The position numbers were made by a program, and so were the translations under genes. A stretch of DNA of 53,689 bases from Pseudomonadota bacterium (GTDB lineage Bacteria; Chloroflexota; UBA6077; JAJPHF01), in assembly GCA_021325365.1 (NCBI GenBank), contig JAJPHF010000018.1, forward strand, positions 1 to 53,689, given 5' to 3'. Below are positions 25,750 through 33,344 of this stretch, piece by piece (within the stretch, counting starts at the first letter, position 1; every line of letters starts with the position of its first letter). Under the pieces are notes generated by a model. The model was not told where the DNA came from. It did not search any database and saw nothing but the letters and a program-made list of their open reading frames with translations.

Positions 25750-25818
25750 AAGCACCCGGCCAGGGATGGTGTGTGTTTGGCGAAGCCGAACACACAGACT
25801 AACCTGGGCCGGCAGCTT
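25750..25818. repeat. Dispersed palindromic element, copy 2
   Basis: A 69-bp imperfect palindrome with ends AAGC and GCTT, outer arms CCGGCCAGG/CCTGGGCCGG and core GTGTGTTTGGC gaa GCCGAACACAC with one mismatch. It matches copy 1 at 16194-16264 in ends, outer arms and core layout, but the core sequence has diverged with compensating changes, so the fold appears to be conserved. Confidence 0.75.
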
Positions 25819-26287
25819 AGGCCTATGTGCGACCAGATACCCGTCCGTACGTGATCAGGTGTCTCATGATGAGCGTGCGCGGTTGGGTCGCTGTTAGGCA
25901 CCGGTTGCTGCGCCGTTGAGAGCGAGCCATGAAGAGCGGCGGGCCGCATCGAACCGGCGATCGGTGGCCCGGCGGGAGTAGACTTACCCCGCTTCGGCAT
26001 GTAGGCACCCTTCAGGGCGTCATCCCCAAGCGGTCGGGGCTCCACCAAGCTGCGGCAACTTCAACTGCAAATCGATGGGGTGTTCATAGAGTCTCAACAC
26101 TGGGCGCATATCTTTGCTGCTACACGGGGCGCTCCGTGAATCTGACCAGGAGGGGGGGCGATGGTGCCAGGGGGGCCGCCCAGCTAAAGCCGCCGTCTCG
26201 CACTAGCGCAGGCGCAGATCACGCTTGCGCCGCGGGCCCGGCGGTTGTCCCCGCCCGTGCGCCGGTGCGGCCCTCGCGAAGCGTGGA

Positions 26288-26348
26288 CTGTCAAGCTGGG
26301 CTATCTGGGGACTAGCCCGTAAAGCGCGGTGCCAGCAGCCCTTGACGG
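26288..26348 (+). promoter_or_regulatory. Structured leader candidate ahead of the rightward TPELDS gene
   Basis: An outer stem of eight pairs (CTGTCAAG at 26288-26295 with CTTGACGG at 26341-26348, one G-T) encloses an inner perfect hairpin, GGGCTA at 26298-26303 with TAGCCC at 26313-26318, and the unpaired GTAAAGCGCGGTGCC segment. It ends 41 bases before the ATG. It matches no riboswitch class I can name with confidence. Confidence 0.35.
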
Positions 26349-26389
26349 AGAGGTAGCTGCCAGGGACCCGCGTGTGAGGAGAGGCGTAT

Positions 26390-27115
26390 ATGTTCTCGTA
26401 CCTCCAACGAGGTGTAGCAGCGAGCGTGCTGATCGCAATGGTGGGATTCAGCAGCCTCCTGCTCGCGTCCGCCACGCCGGCGGCGGCCGCATCCGCGTGT
26501 GCTGGCGAACCAAACGCCATCGCGCTGTCGCTGGTGATCGACCTAGAGCCGGGGCAGAACATCACTTTGGTGGGGAGCGGCGGCCCCCCCTTCACGGCAT
26601 CGGCACACGTCACCGCGACCTGTACGCTGGACAACACCCCCGTGTCCGGGGCTGTCGTCCGCGTCTGGGCCAGCAATAGCGCGGGCATCGACGTGACATC
26701 CGCGAACGGCTCGCAAACCGGTGTGGTAATCCCGCCCGCGATGAACTTTGTCGTGACCAGCGGGACCGGTGCCACGCCGCCTTGCGGCAGCCCCGCGAGC
26801 GCGCTCAACTTCTGCGACGTCACCACGGATGCTAGCGGAGCGGCCGCTTTCACGATCACGTCCCCATCGGCCAATCCGGCGGCCCTGAACGGTCCGGTTC
26901 TGATCGGCTCCCACCGTGAGCAGGTCAGGCAGGCTTTCGGGACGACGTTGGTCGATCCAAATGGCGTGTTCATTGGGCCTGTTAACGGAGGCTCGCTCTT
27001 CGCATCGGTCCCCGCGGCGACGCCTGAGCTCGACAGCTTCGTGCTGTTCGGCGTGGGAGCCCTCGCTCTCGCCGGCGCTGTCCGAATGGGGCGGCGGGCT
27101 TCAACTGCCCCTTAG
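26390..27115 (+). CDS. Secreted protein with C-terminal TPELDS sorting-like tail
   Basis: A 241-residue protein with a signal peptide (GVAASVLIAMVGFSSLLLA, cleavage near AAAAS) and a beta-sandwich-like mature domain: VTATCTLDNTPVSGAVVRVW and the later TDASGAAAFTITSP segment are reminiscent of Big_1-type Ig domains. The last 31 residues, from T211, are TPELDS, then FVLFGVGALALAGAVRM and a basic GRRASTAP end. GAGGAGAGG precedes the ATG. Divergent from the other TPELDS gene and separated from it by repeat-rich DNA. It is probably attached to the cell envelope by a sorting enzyme encoded elsewhere; none is in the window. Confidence 0.78.
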   Translation: MFSYLQRGVAASVLIAMVGFSSLLLASATPAAAASACAGEPNAIALSLVIDLEPGQNITLVGSGGPPFTASAHVTATCTLDNTPVSGAVVRVWASNSAGIDVTSANGSQTGVVIPPAMNFVVTSGTGATPPCGSPASALNFCDVTTDASGAAAFTITSPSANPAALNGPVLIGSHREQVRQAFGTTLVDPNGVFIGPVNGGSLFASVPAATPELDSFVLFGVGALALAGAVRMGRRASTAP

Positions 27116-27129
27116 TCCGGGCCCGTATA

Positions 27130-27169
27130 GTGGGGGAGCAGCGGGCAGCTCGCTGCTCGCTTCCCCCAC
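27130..27169 (+). terminator. Hairpin terminator after the rightward TPELDS gene
   Basis: A long stem from GTGGGGGA (27130) to its complement TCCCCCAC (ending 27169), with an inner GCAGC/GCTGC pairing and a two-base bulge. It begins 14 bp after the stop codon. No T tract follows. Confidence 0.6.
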
Positions 27170-27256
27170 CGTACACCCGTCTGGTATTCTGAGCACGGTG
27201 CTCGCCACTCAACGGGAGTGCCGCGGGCCGATGAGAGCGACACGAAGGAGGCGACA

Positions 27257-27658
27257 GTGGCCAAGATGGTATTGGGGCTACTTGTACTGCTCGCCGGTGC
27301 CTTTGCCTGGAATGCACCGGCCGCGTTTGCGCAGCGCGGGCAATGTCTTAGCGGGGACTCCGGCATGGACCTGATTATGAACGGCGACGGCTTCGACGTG
27401 TCCGCCACGGCGTCGCTCGCGGTTTCTGACGATACGACGGTCGCGGCCGAGCTGCATAGGGCAAAGCAGGGGGGACCGGAAGAAATCATTGCCACGGGCA
27501 CGGCTCTCAATTCTGGGAGCGGTGTCGTAGCGTATAGCGCGTGGGTATCGCGAGACAGTCTAGGTAGCCCCGGCGACGTCGTCTCCGTGTACGGGTACTT
27601 CAACGTGCCTGGACAGTCGCCGAAGCGAACGTGCGGGATCTTGAACATCCATCTCTAA
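27257..27658 (+). CDS. Small secreted protein of unknown function
   Basis: A 133-residue protein. A signal peptide (VLGLLVLLAGAFAWNAPAAFA, cleavage before QRGQC) is clear. The mature part of about 110 residues has two Cys and a beta-rich pattern (VSATASLAVSDDTTVAAELHR; GVVAYSAWVSRDSLGSPGDVVSVYGYFN). I recognise no family. GTG 27257 is chosen for AAGGAGG five bases upstream; longer versions have no leader logic. No TPELDS tail is present, so it is probably released or periplasmic. Confidence 0.65.
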   Translation: MAKMVLGLLVLLAGAFAWNAPAAFAQRGQCLSGDSGMDLIMNGDGFDVSATASLAVSDDTTVAAELHRAKQGGPEEIIATGTALNSGSGVVAYSAWVSRDSLGSPGDVVSVYGYFNVPGQSPKRTCGILNIHL

Positions 27659-27665
27659 TAGGCCG

Positions 27666-27968
27666 TTAGCTACCCAGCTGGATCATCGTCTGAAGCTCCG
27701 CGAGCCGAGCGGTCAATAGCCGGAGGGTCTCCAAATCGTCCCGCAGCTCGGCTATCAAGCGACTCCGCTCCGGCTCGCGGAGCGCGGGCGAGCCCACCGG
27801 TGCAAGGTAGCCACACACGTCATCCCCGATGGTCCAGACATAGTCCGGCTGTCCGAGCGTGGCCTCCAGAGCCTGAGCCTTGGCTAGGAGCTGCTGGTGG
27901 ACGCGGCTGAGCTGCGCCACGATGGCGCGCCAGTCGTCAGGCCCGAAGGTGACGTGAGCGGAGGGCAT
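27666..27968 (-). CDS. Small helical protein downstream of the histidine kinase
   Basis: A 100-residue protein with no signal peptide. Helical segments AIVAQLSRVHQQLLAKAQALEA and RLIAELRDDLETLRLLTARLAELQ suggest an antiparallel coiled coil, with a short WTIGDDVCGYLAPVG segment between. GGGAGG precedes its ATG, 32 bp after the kinase stop, so it is probably co-transcribed with the kinase. It could be an accessory or phosphotransfer-independent partner. I recognise no family. Confidence 0.55.
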   Translation of the reverse strand: MPSAHVTFGPDDWRAIVAQLSRVHQQLLAKAQALEATLGQPDYVWTIGDDVCGYLAPVGSPALREPERSRLIAELRDDLETLRLLTARLAELQTMIQLGS

Positions 27969-28000
27969 CGTTGGCCTCCCTTCGTTGCGCTGACCGCCGC

Positions 28001-28768
28001 CTATCTTGCCGGCTCCTGCCGCGCGCCATCCGGGGATGGGCTGTTGTTGCCGAGAGCGGGCAGCTCGAACCAGATCCTGGCCCCGCCGCCCTTACGGTTC
28101 TCGGCGCCGACCCGTCCGCCATGCGCGTGGACGAGATCGCGGACGATGGCGAGCCCGAGCCCCACCCCTCCGTTCGAGGCAGTGTTGGGTGGCTGATAGA
28201 ACGGATCAAACAGCTGGCTGACGTCGCCTGACGGCAAGCCAGGCCCGCGGTCCGCCACCGCGAGCCGAACCCAGTCTTCCGTCCCGGTCAATCTCCCCTC
28301 AATCACGGTGCCCGGAGCGGCAAATTTGTTGGCGTTCGTCAGCAAATTGGCGCAGACGCGGGCGATCTGTGAGCGGTCGGCGAGCACTAACGGCAGGGGC
28401 GCAGGCTGCTGAATTACGCATTGTTGTTGCTTCGCGCTGAGCACCGGGCCGATCGTGCGAGCGCAGTCCTCGACCACTGCCCGCAAATCCAGAGGACGCC
28501 GGTCCAGGATGAGGCCGTGCTCCTGCATGGTGGTGAAGGTGTACAGGTTCTCCGCGAGGTGCTGGAGCCAGCGGGTGCCGCGCTGGATCGTAAGCGCCAG
28601 CTGCTGCGCCTGCGCTGCGTCCAGCTCGTCGAGATCCTCGCATAACAACTCGGCGGCCATGTGCACGGCCGCCAGCGGCGCGCGCAGATCGTGGGCCATC
28701 GCCGCGATGCACTCGGCCGCGGCCTGTGTCGTGTGCGGAAGGATAGGAGCGTTGTCCGGCTCCGGCAT
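28001..28768 (-). CDS. Soluble sensor-less histidine kinase
   Basis: A 255-residue kinase consisting of little more than the catalytic core. The HisKA helix has phospho-acceptor His26 in MAHDLRAPLAAV. The HATPase domain shows the N box NLLTNANKFA, G1 ADRGPGLP, G2 GVGLGLAIV and the final GGGARIWFELP strand. There is no transmembrane or PAS segment, so it must receive its signal from a partner protein or metabolite in the cytosol. It is divergent from the kinase-like gene at 29152 and near a response regulator at 20231, a plausible but unproven partner. Confidence 0.85.
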   Translation of the reverse strand: MPEPDNAPILPHTTQAAAECIAAMAHDLRAPLAAVHMAAELLCEDLDELDAAQAQQLALTIQRGTRWLQHLAENLYTFTTMQEHGLILDRRPLDLRAVVEDCARTIGPVLSAKQQQCVIQQPAPLPLVLADRSQIARVCANLLTNANKFAAPGTVIEGRLTGTEDWVRLAVADRGPGLPSGDVSQLFDPFYQPPNTASNGGVGLGLAIVRDLVHAHGGRVGAENRKGGGARIWFELPALGNNSPSPDGARQEPAR

Positions 28769-29151
28769 GTTGGGCTCCGGCTATTGGCTGGAAATCTCGT
28801 TCATTCGTCAACCGATTGGCAAGTGCGTTGGGGGCCTCTCACGAGCCGCGGTAGGCAGTGTCGCGATTCGCCCGGTCCAACACTAGCTTATCGTAGCAGA
28901 CAGCGCGCGCATCTGCCGCCAAAGCGGCTCGGCTCCATGGCCCGGCTCGCGGCCCGGCGACCGAGCGGGACCGAGAACGAGAGCGGCGTGCCTGGCTCGC
29001 GCGCGCCAGCAGTCCCAGGCGCCACCGGATGTCTATGGCTGTTCAACGCGAACTATATCTGACCGGACTAGGCTAAGCACACCCGCGTCTGGTGGCGCAT
29101 GGCCCCAGCTGGGTCGAGGCTGCTTGCGCCCATAGGGGGAGAAGGCGTGTG
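28769..29151. other. Intergenic region between divergent signalling genes
   Basis: About 380 bp separating the leftward kinase from the rightward kinase-like gene. A locally AT-richer spot near 28885-28900 (reading TACGATAAGC on the minus strand) may hold the -10 of the kinase, but no -35 matches. No gene or repeat seen. Confidence 0.35.
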
Positions 29152-29820
29152 ATGCCGCCCATCGGCGACCTGGAACGCTCAGAGCTGCCTGGGGATCAGC
29201 CACTGCGCGAGGCCCTCAGCGTTGTGCTGCACGGTGTGCTAGCACACGCGGTGTCGGACGAGGCCTACGACCCGGCGGCGGTTGCGGCTGCCCAGCGACA
29301 GTCACTGACGGTTGGCCGCCTATACGCCGAGCGTGGCTATTCCGTTGCCAGCCTGATTCGCGCGTATCACCAATTGCCCCACCAGATCCGGCATCTGCTG
29401 CCTCGGGCGGCGGAGCCCCGGACGCTTGAGCTATTGTGGTGGGAGAAGCAGCTGCGCGACGCCGTCAACGCGTTCCTTCTCATCGCCGTATTGGCGTTCG
29501 AGCGGGAGCAGCGGCAGCGCCGGGATGCGGAGCGGCAGGCTGCGCAAGACCAGGCCGTGCGGCACATGGCCGCGACCATCCGGGAGACCCTCCATCAGAG
29601 TCTGACGCTGCTTCGCGGCTATAGCGAGCTGCTGGCCGCTCGACCGGAGACTGATCCCGAGACGTCTCTGCTGGTGACTGAGATCCTGGAGGCGACGGAT
29701 CGACTGACCGCGGATGCCCACCGCTTAGCGGCCGCCAACCGGTATGTGACCCACACGCACAGTCCCGGGCTGCAGCAGCTAGACCTCGACCGCGCAGCCG
29801 TATCGGCACCGCTGCCGTAG
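29152..29820 (+). CDS. Kinase-like regulatory protein lacking an ATPase domain
   Basis: A 222-residue cytosolic helical protein. The first about 120 residues (LREALSVVLHGVLAHAVS; LYAERGYSVASLIRAYHQL) resemble the N-terminal helical sensor domains of RsbR/RsbRD-like proteins. The following helix pair (IRETLHQSLTLLRGYSELL and SLLVTEILEATDRLTADAHRL) looks like a histidine-kinase dimerisation domain, but the protein ends there. It could act as a phosphotransfer or docking partner. ATG 29152 is preferred because a purine-rich GGGGGAGAAGG lies upstream; a longer start at 29092 exists. It precedes the polysaccharide locus. Confidence 0.6.
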   Translation: MPPIGDLERSELPGDQPLREALSVVLHGVLAHAVSDEAYDPAAVAAAQRQSLTVGRLYAERGYSVASLIRAYHQLPHQIRHLLPRAAEPRTLELLWWEKQLRDAVNAFLLIAVLAFEREQRQRRDAERQAAQDQAVRHMAATIRETLHQSLTLLRGYSELLAARPETDPETSLLVTEILEATDRLTADAHRLAAANRYVTHTHSPGLQQLDLDRAAVSAPLP

Positions 29821-29945
29821 CACGCGCTCCTTAGTGCGCGGATACCTCGCAGGGGCGGGCGGATGCCCAGACGGGAAGCTGGCTCTCAACGTCATCTCAA
29901 CGTCGCGATAACGCTCGCACCGCCATCGCCTCGCATACTCACGAC

Positions 29946-30878
29946 ATGATGCGGCGTACAGACAGAATCGTTGTGACTGGCGGGGCTGGCTTCATCGGCA
30001 GCCACCTGGTCGATCGCTTGCTCGCAGAGAGCTGCGCCGAGATCGTGGTCCTCGACGACCTCTCCACCGGACTGCTGGCGAATCTGGCTCAGCATGATGC
30101 GGAGCGGCGTCTGGAGGTGGTCGAGGGAGACATCCGCGATCCGGCGGTCGCGGCCGCCGTCCTGCGCGGCGCCGGCGTCATCTATCATCTGGCGGCCCAT
30201 CCCGGGGGGAGCACGCCAGCAGACGCGGAACAGGCGTTCACTACTAACGTGGTGGGCACTTTCAATCTGCTGCGCGCCGCGGTGGCCCAGGAGTTTCCAC
30301 GGGTCGTATTTGCCTCGTCCTGCGCCGTCTATGGCGAACCGATCAGCCTGCCAGTGGAGGAAAGCCATCCGCTGCTCGCCGCGGATTGCTACGGCGCAAG
30401 CAAGGTGGCGGCGGAAGCCTATTGTCGCGCCTTTCGGCGCGTGTTTGGCCTGGATACGGTGGTGCTTCGGCTGGCTCACGTCTATGGCCCGCGCGACCGC
30501 GACACCGTGATCCCGACGTGGATGAGCCAGGCCGCCAGTGGGCAGGACCTGTGCGTCCAGGGGGGCAAACAGGTCCTGGACTTCATCTGGGTGGGCGACG
30601 CGGTCGAGGCGCTCGTTCGGGCGGGGCGTCCCGATGGTCCCCTGCCGGCCATCAACGTCGCGAGTGGCACCGGCACGCGAGCGCACGACGTGGCGCGCCT
30701 TATCCGCCGACTCGTCGGGGGGCAGGGCCGGATCAAGCTCCTGCCAGCACCGCCCAGCGGCGTCACCCGCTTCGTCGGCAGCGTGGAGCGCATGCGCGAG
30801 GTGTTGAAGCTGGAGCCGCCGCTCGATCCGCTGGCTCATCTTCCCAGCCTTGTGCCGACGCCGGTGGGCGCGAGGTGA
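29946..30878 (+). CDS. NAD-dependent sugar-nucleotide epimerase/dehydratase
   Basis: A 310-residue extended short-chain dehydrogenase. GGAGFIG (residues 12-18) binds NAD; the active site is S in FASSCAVYG with Y149 and K153 of YGASK. HVYGPRDRD and FIWVGDAVEALV are standard for UDP-glucose 4-epimerase-like enzymes. It probably interconverts UDP-hexoses feeding the polysaccharide pathway that begins here; UDP-galactose supply for the mutase at 33344 would fit. It is the first gene of a rightward group and couples to the next gene, whose start lies just past its stop. Confidence 0.87.
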   Translation: MMRRTDRIVVTGGAGFIGSHLVDRLLAESCAEIVVLDDLSTGLLANLAQHDAERRLEVVEGDIRDPAVAAAVLRGAGVIYHLAAHPGGSTPADAEQAFTTNVVGTFNLLRAAVAQEFPRVVFASSCAVYGEPISLPVEESHPLLAADCYGASKVAAEAYCRAFRRVFGLDTVVLRLAHVYGPRDRDTVIPTWMSQAASGQDLCVQGGKQVLDFIWVGDAVEALVRAGRPDGPLPAINVASGTGTRAHDVARLIRRLVGGQGRIKLLPAPPSGVTRFVGSVERMREVLKLEPPLDPLAHLPSLVPTPVGAR

Positions 30879-30883
30879 GCCAC

Positions 30884-32074
30884 GTGAAGCCACGAGTCCT
30901 CCTGGTGGTCAACGCGGCCGTGGCGGCCACGGGCCCGCGCCCGGCTGGCCCCCGCAAAGACTACGATGCTCTGGCCGAGCGGCTTGGCGCCGACATTCTG
31001 GATCGTGGTGCCGTGACGCGACGGCCGCTCACCCGGCTCGCCGCCCGTGCTCTCGGCAGCCCGGTTGTGCAGGCGTGGCTGGCGTTTCGCCGCTGTCACC
31101 GCTACGACGTGGTGGTTACGGACGGGGAGGGAAGCGGCATTCCGCTGGCGCTCTTGCTCAAGCTCGCCGGCGCCCGCTGCCCACACGTCACGATCGGGCA
31201 TCGCCTCTCGACGGCCAAGAAGCGCCCCTTCTTTCGCTGGCTGCGCGTCCACAGTCACTTCACACGCGTCGTTCTGCACTCGGTGCGCCAGCGTGACACG
31301 GCAATCCGCGAGCTTGGCATTCCCCCGGAGCAGTTGGCGCTGGTGCCGTACCAGGTGGACGCGGACTTCTGGCGGCCGCAGCCCGTGGCGGAGGAGCGCT
31401 TGGTGTGCAGCGCCGGGCTGGAGCACCGCGATTACCCGACGCTGTTCCGGGCCGTCGAAGAGTTGGACGTGCGGGTGGTGATCGGTGCGGCGAGCCAATG
31501 GTCGCATCAGCGCAATACCGCTGCCACGGCCACGCGCCCGGCGAACGTCGAGGTTGGCTCCTTTGATTATGTTGCCTTACGTGATCTCTACGCCCGCGCG
31601 GCGATCGTCGTGGTGCCACTGGCCGATGTGGATTTCCAGGCGGGAGTGACGACGATCTTGGAAGCGATGGCGATGGGCAAGCCAGTGGTGGTCACTCATA
31701 CCGATGGCCAGACCGATGTGGTCGAGGACCGCCGTACCATCACGCGTGGCACCCCGTCGCGGCCGCGGCCGGTGAGCCTGCTGCAGATGTTGGCGGCCAC
31801 GAGCGGCGTGGAGCTGGCGCCCAACGGCTTCTACGTGCCGCCCGACGACCCGGCGGCCATCCGCCGCGCCATCGTCTACCTGTTGGACCATCCGGCGGAG
31901 CGAGCGCGTCTGGGCGCAGCCGGCCGGCGGGCGGTCGAAGAGCTGCTCACGCTCGACCACTTCGTCGAGCATTTCCGCCGACTCATCCACGCGGCCCACA
32001 ACGCGGGGGCGACCGTCAATAGGGCGTCGCGCCGCGGCGAGCCTCTCGACGCCGGCTACTCGCAATCCGCGTGA
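30884..32074 (+). CDS. Glycosyltransferase, GT4-like
   Basis: A 396-residue GT-B-type transferase. The C-terminal nucleotide-sugar domain shows the E-x7-E type segment in DVDFQAGVTTILEAMAMGKPVV, preceded by AAIVVVPLADV and followed by GFYVPPDDPAAIRRAI. The N-terminal half has the VVVTDGEGSGIPLALLLKL acceptor-domain pattern. GTG 30884 is favoured because GAGGTGA, a perfect anti-16S match, lies five bases before it; GTG 30875 overlapping the epimerase stop is the alternative. It should add one sugar to the lipid-linked repeat unit at the inner face of the membrane. Confidence 0.83.
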   Translation: MKPRVLLVVNAAVAATGPRPAGPRKDYDALAERLGADILDRGAVTRRPLTRLAARALGSPVVQAWLAFRRCHRYDVVVTDGEGSGIPLALLLKLAGARCPHVTIGHRLSTAKKRPFFRWLRVHSHFTRVVLHSVRQRDTAIRELGIPPEQLALVPYQVDADFWRPQPVAEERLVCSAGLEHRDYPTLFRAVEELDVRVVIGAASQWSHQRNTAATATRPANVEVGSFDYVALRDLYARAAIVVVPLADVDFQAGVTTILEAMAMGKPVVVTHTDGQTDVVEDRRTITRGTPSRPRPVSLLQMLAATSGVELAPNGFYVPPDDPAAIRRAIVYLLDHPAERARLGAAGRRAVEELLTLDHFVEHFRRLIHAAHNAGATVNRASRRGEPLDAGYSQSA

Positions 32075-32087
32075 GAAGGTCGAGGTC

Positions 32088-33344
32088 ATGCTGCAATCAC
32101 TGCTCTCCAATCTCTTGACGCTGTTCGCCGCCGGGCTGTTCGTCCTCACCGCCTACCTGCTCGCGCTTACGGCCGCGGCTTTCAGCCCGCGGCGGGCGCC
32201 GCGGGCGGCGGGCGCGGCGCCGCGGCGCTTCGCGGTGCTCGTCCCGGCGCACAACGAGGAAGCGCTCATCGGGCGGCTGCTCACCAACCTGCGGCAGCTC
32301 GACTACCCCGCGCACCTGTACGACGTGTACGTTGTCGCGGACAACTGCCAGGATACGACCGCAGCCCAGGCCCGAGCGCTGGGCGCCCACGTTTACGAAC
32401 GCTTCGACCTAGCGCATCAGGCGAAGGGCTATGCCCTCCGCTGGCTGCTAGAGCGGATTCGCGAAGACGGCCCCCCTTACGACGCGGTGGTGGTGCTAGA
32501 CGCCGACTCGGTGGTGGCGCCCAATCTCTTGCGTAGCATGGACGCGCGGCTGGCCGGCGGTAGCCAGGTGATCCAGGCCTATTACTCCGTATTGAACGTG
32601 GGCGATTCGTCGGTAACCGCGCTTCGGTACACTGCCCTGGCGGCGATTCACTACCTGCGCCCGCTGGGGCGCGCGAGGCTCCGTTTGTCGTGTGGGCTCA
32701 AGGGCAACGGCATGTGTTTCGCCGCGCCGATTCTGGAACGGTTCGCCTGGCGCTGGTACACGCTCGCCGAGGACGTCGAGTTCCACCTGGCACTCGTGCG
32801 GGCGGGCGTGCGCGTGGATTTTGCGCCCGAGACCCAGGTGCTGGCCGACATGCCTGTCTCCTACGCGCAGGCGGCTAGCCAGAATACCCGCTGGGAGCGG
32901 GGGCGCCTGCAGTTGTTGCGGCGGCACGTGCCGGGCCTGCTGCTGGACGCCCTGCGCACGCGCAGCGCGATGCGGCTGGACGCCGTGGTCGAGCAGCTCA
33001 TCCCGCCGCTCTCCGTTCCTTTCGTGCTGGGCGGCTTCTGCCTGCTCGGGGGCGGGGTGGTCCATAACGAGCTTGCCGCGACGCTCGGCGGCCTCAGCCT
33101 GTTGGGCCAGGTAGGCTACCTGCTAGCCGGGCTCGTCCTGGTACGAGCGCCGCGCCGTGCCTACGTGGCCCTGCTCTACGCGCCACGCTATGTGATCTGG
33201 AAGGTTAGCTTGTACGGCCGTGCTCTCGTTAGCACCCGGGCTGCCCGTTGGATCCGGACCACACGCTTGCCGGCTGCCGGTGCTGCGCGCGAGGCGCTGC
33301 CGCTCTCCATGCCTTCGAAGGCGCGTATCGAGGGGAACAATTAA
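32088..33344 (+). CDS. Membrane-bound family 2 glycosyltransferase
   Basis: A 418-residue GT2 protein with an N-terminal transmembrane helix (LLTLFAAGLFVLTAYLLAL) and two or more helices after residue 300. The catalytic set of processive-type GT2 enzymes is visible: VLVPAHNEE, VVADNCQD, VVLDADSVV (DxD), the GLKGNGMCF loop, LAEDVEF (catalytic base) and the QNTRWERG acceptor motif of the QxxRW type. It could be a processive synthase or a non-processive cousin; one C-terminal membrane bundle argues for the latter. GAGG precedes the ATG. Its stop overlaps the next start (TAATG). Confidence 0.87.
   Translation: MLQSLLSNLLTLFAAGLFVLTAYLLALTAAAFSPRRAPRAAGAAPRRFAVLVPAHNEEALIGRLLTNLRQLDYPAHLYDVYVVADNCQDTTAAQARALGAHVYERFDLAHQAKGYALRWLLERIREDGPPYDAVVVLDADSVVAPNLLRSMDARLAGGSQVIQAYYSVLNVGDSSVTALRYTALAAIHYLRPLGRARLRLSCGLKGNGMCFAAPILERFAWRWYTLAEDVEFHLALVRAGVRVDFAPETQVLADMPVSYAQAASQNTRWERGRLQLLRRHVPGLLLDALRTRSAMRLDAVVEQLIPPLSVPFVLGGFCLLGGGVVHNELAATLGGLSLLGQVGYLLAGLVLVRAPRRAYVALLYAPRYVIWKVSLYGRALVSTRAARWIRTTRLPAAGAAREALPLSMPSKARIEGNN

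Larger units (their letters stand above)
25464..26389. other. Long intergenic region between the two divergent TPELDS protein genes
   Basis: About 925 bp. It holds 17-bp direct repeats (25501-25541), the second palindromic element (25750-25818) and a foldable leader before the rightward gene (26288-26348). A tiny frame at 26161-26187, with a GGAGGGG-type site in front, would encode MVPGGPPS. No larger open frame looks coding: those present have no ribosome sites and overlap on both strands. Confidence 0.5.

Noticed and set aside
26328..26342. GTGCCAGCAGCC, resembling the conserved 16S rRNA 515-region sequence
   Set aside because: The match is limited to about 12 bases; flanking sequence does not resemble rRNA, and the segment fits a local stem structure.
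30386..30883. N-terminal extension of the first glycosyltransferase within the epimerase gene
   Set aside because: It overlaps the conserved epimerase in another frame. The glycosyltransferase fold begins at the GTG near 30884.
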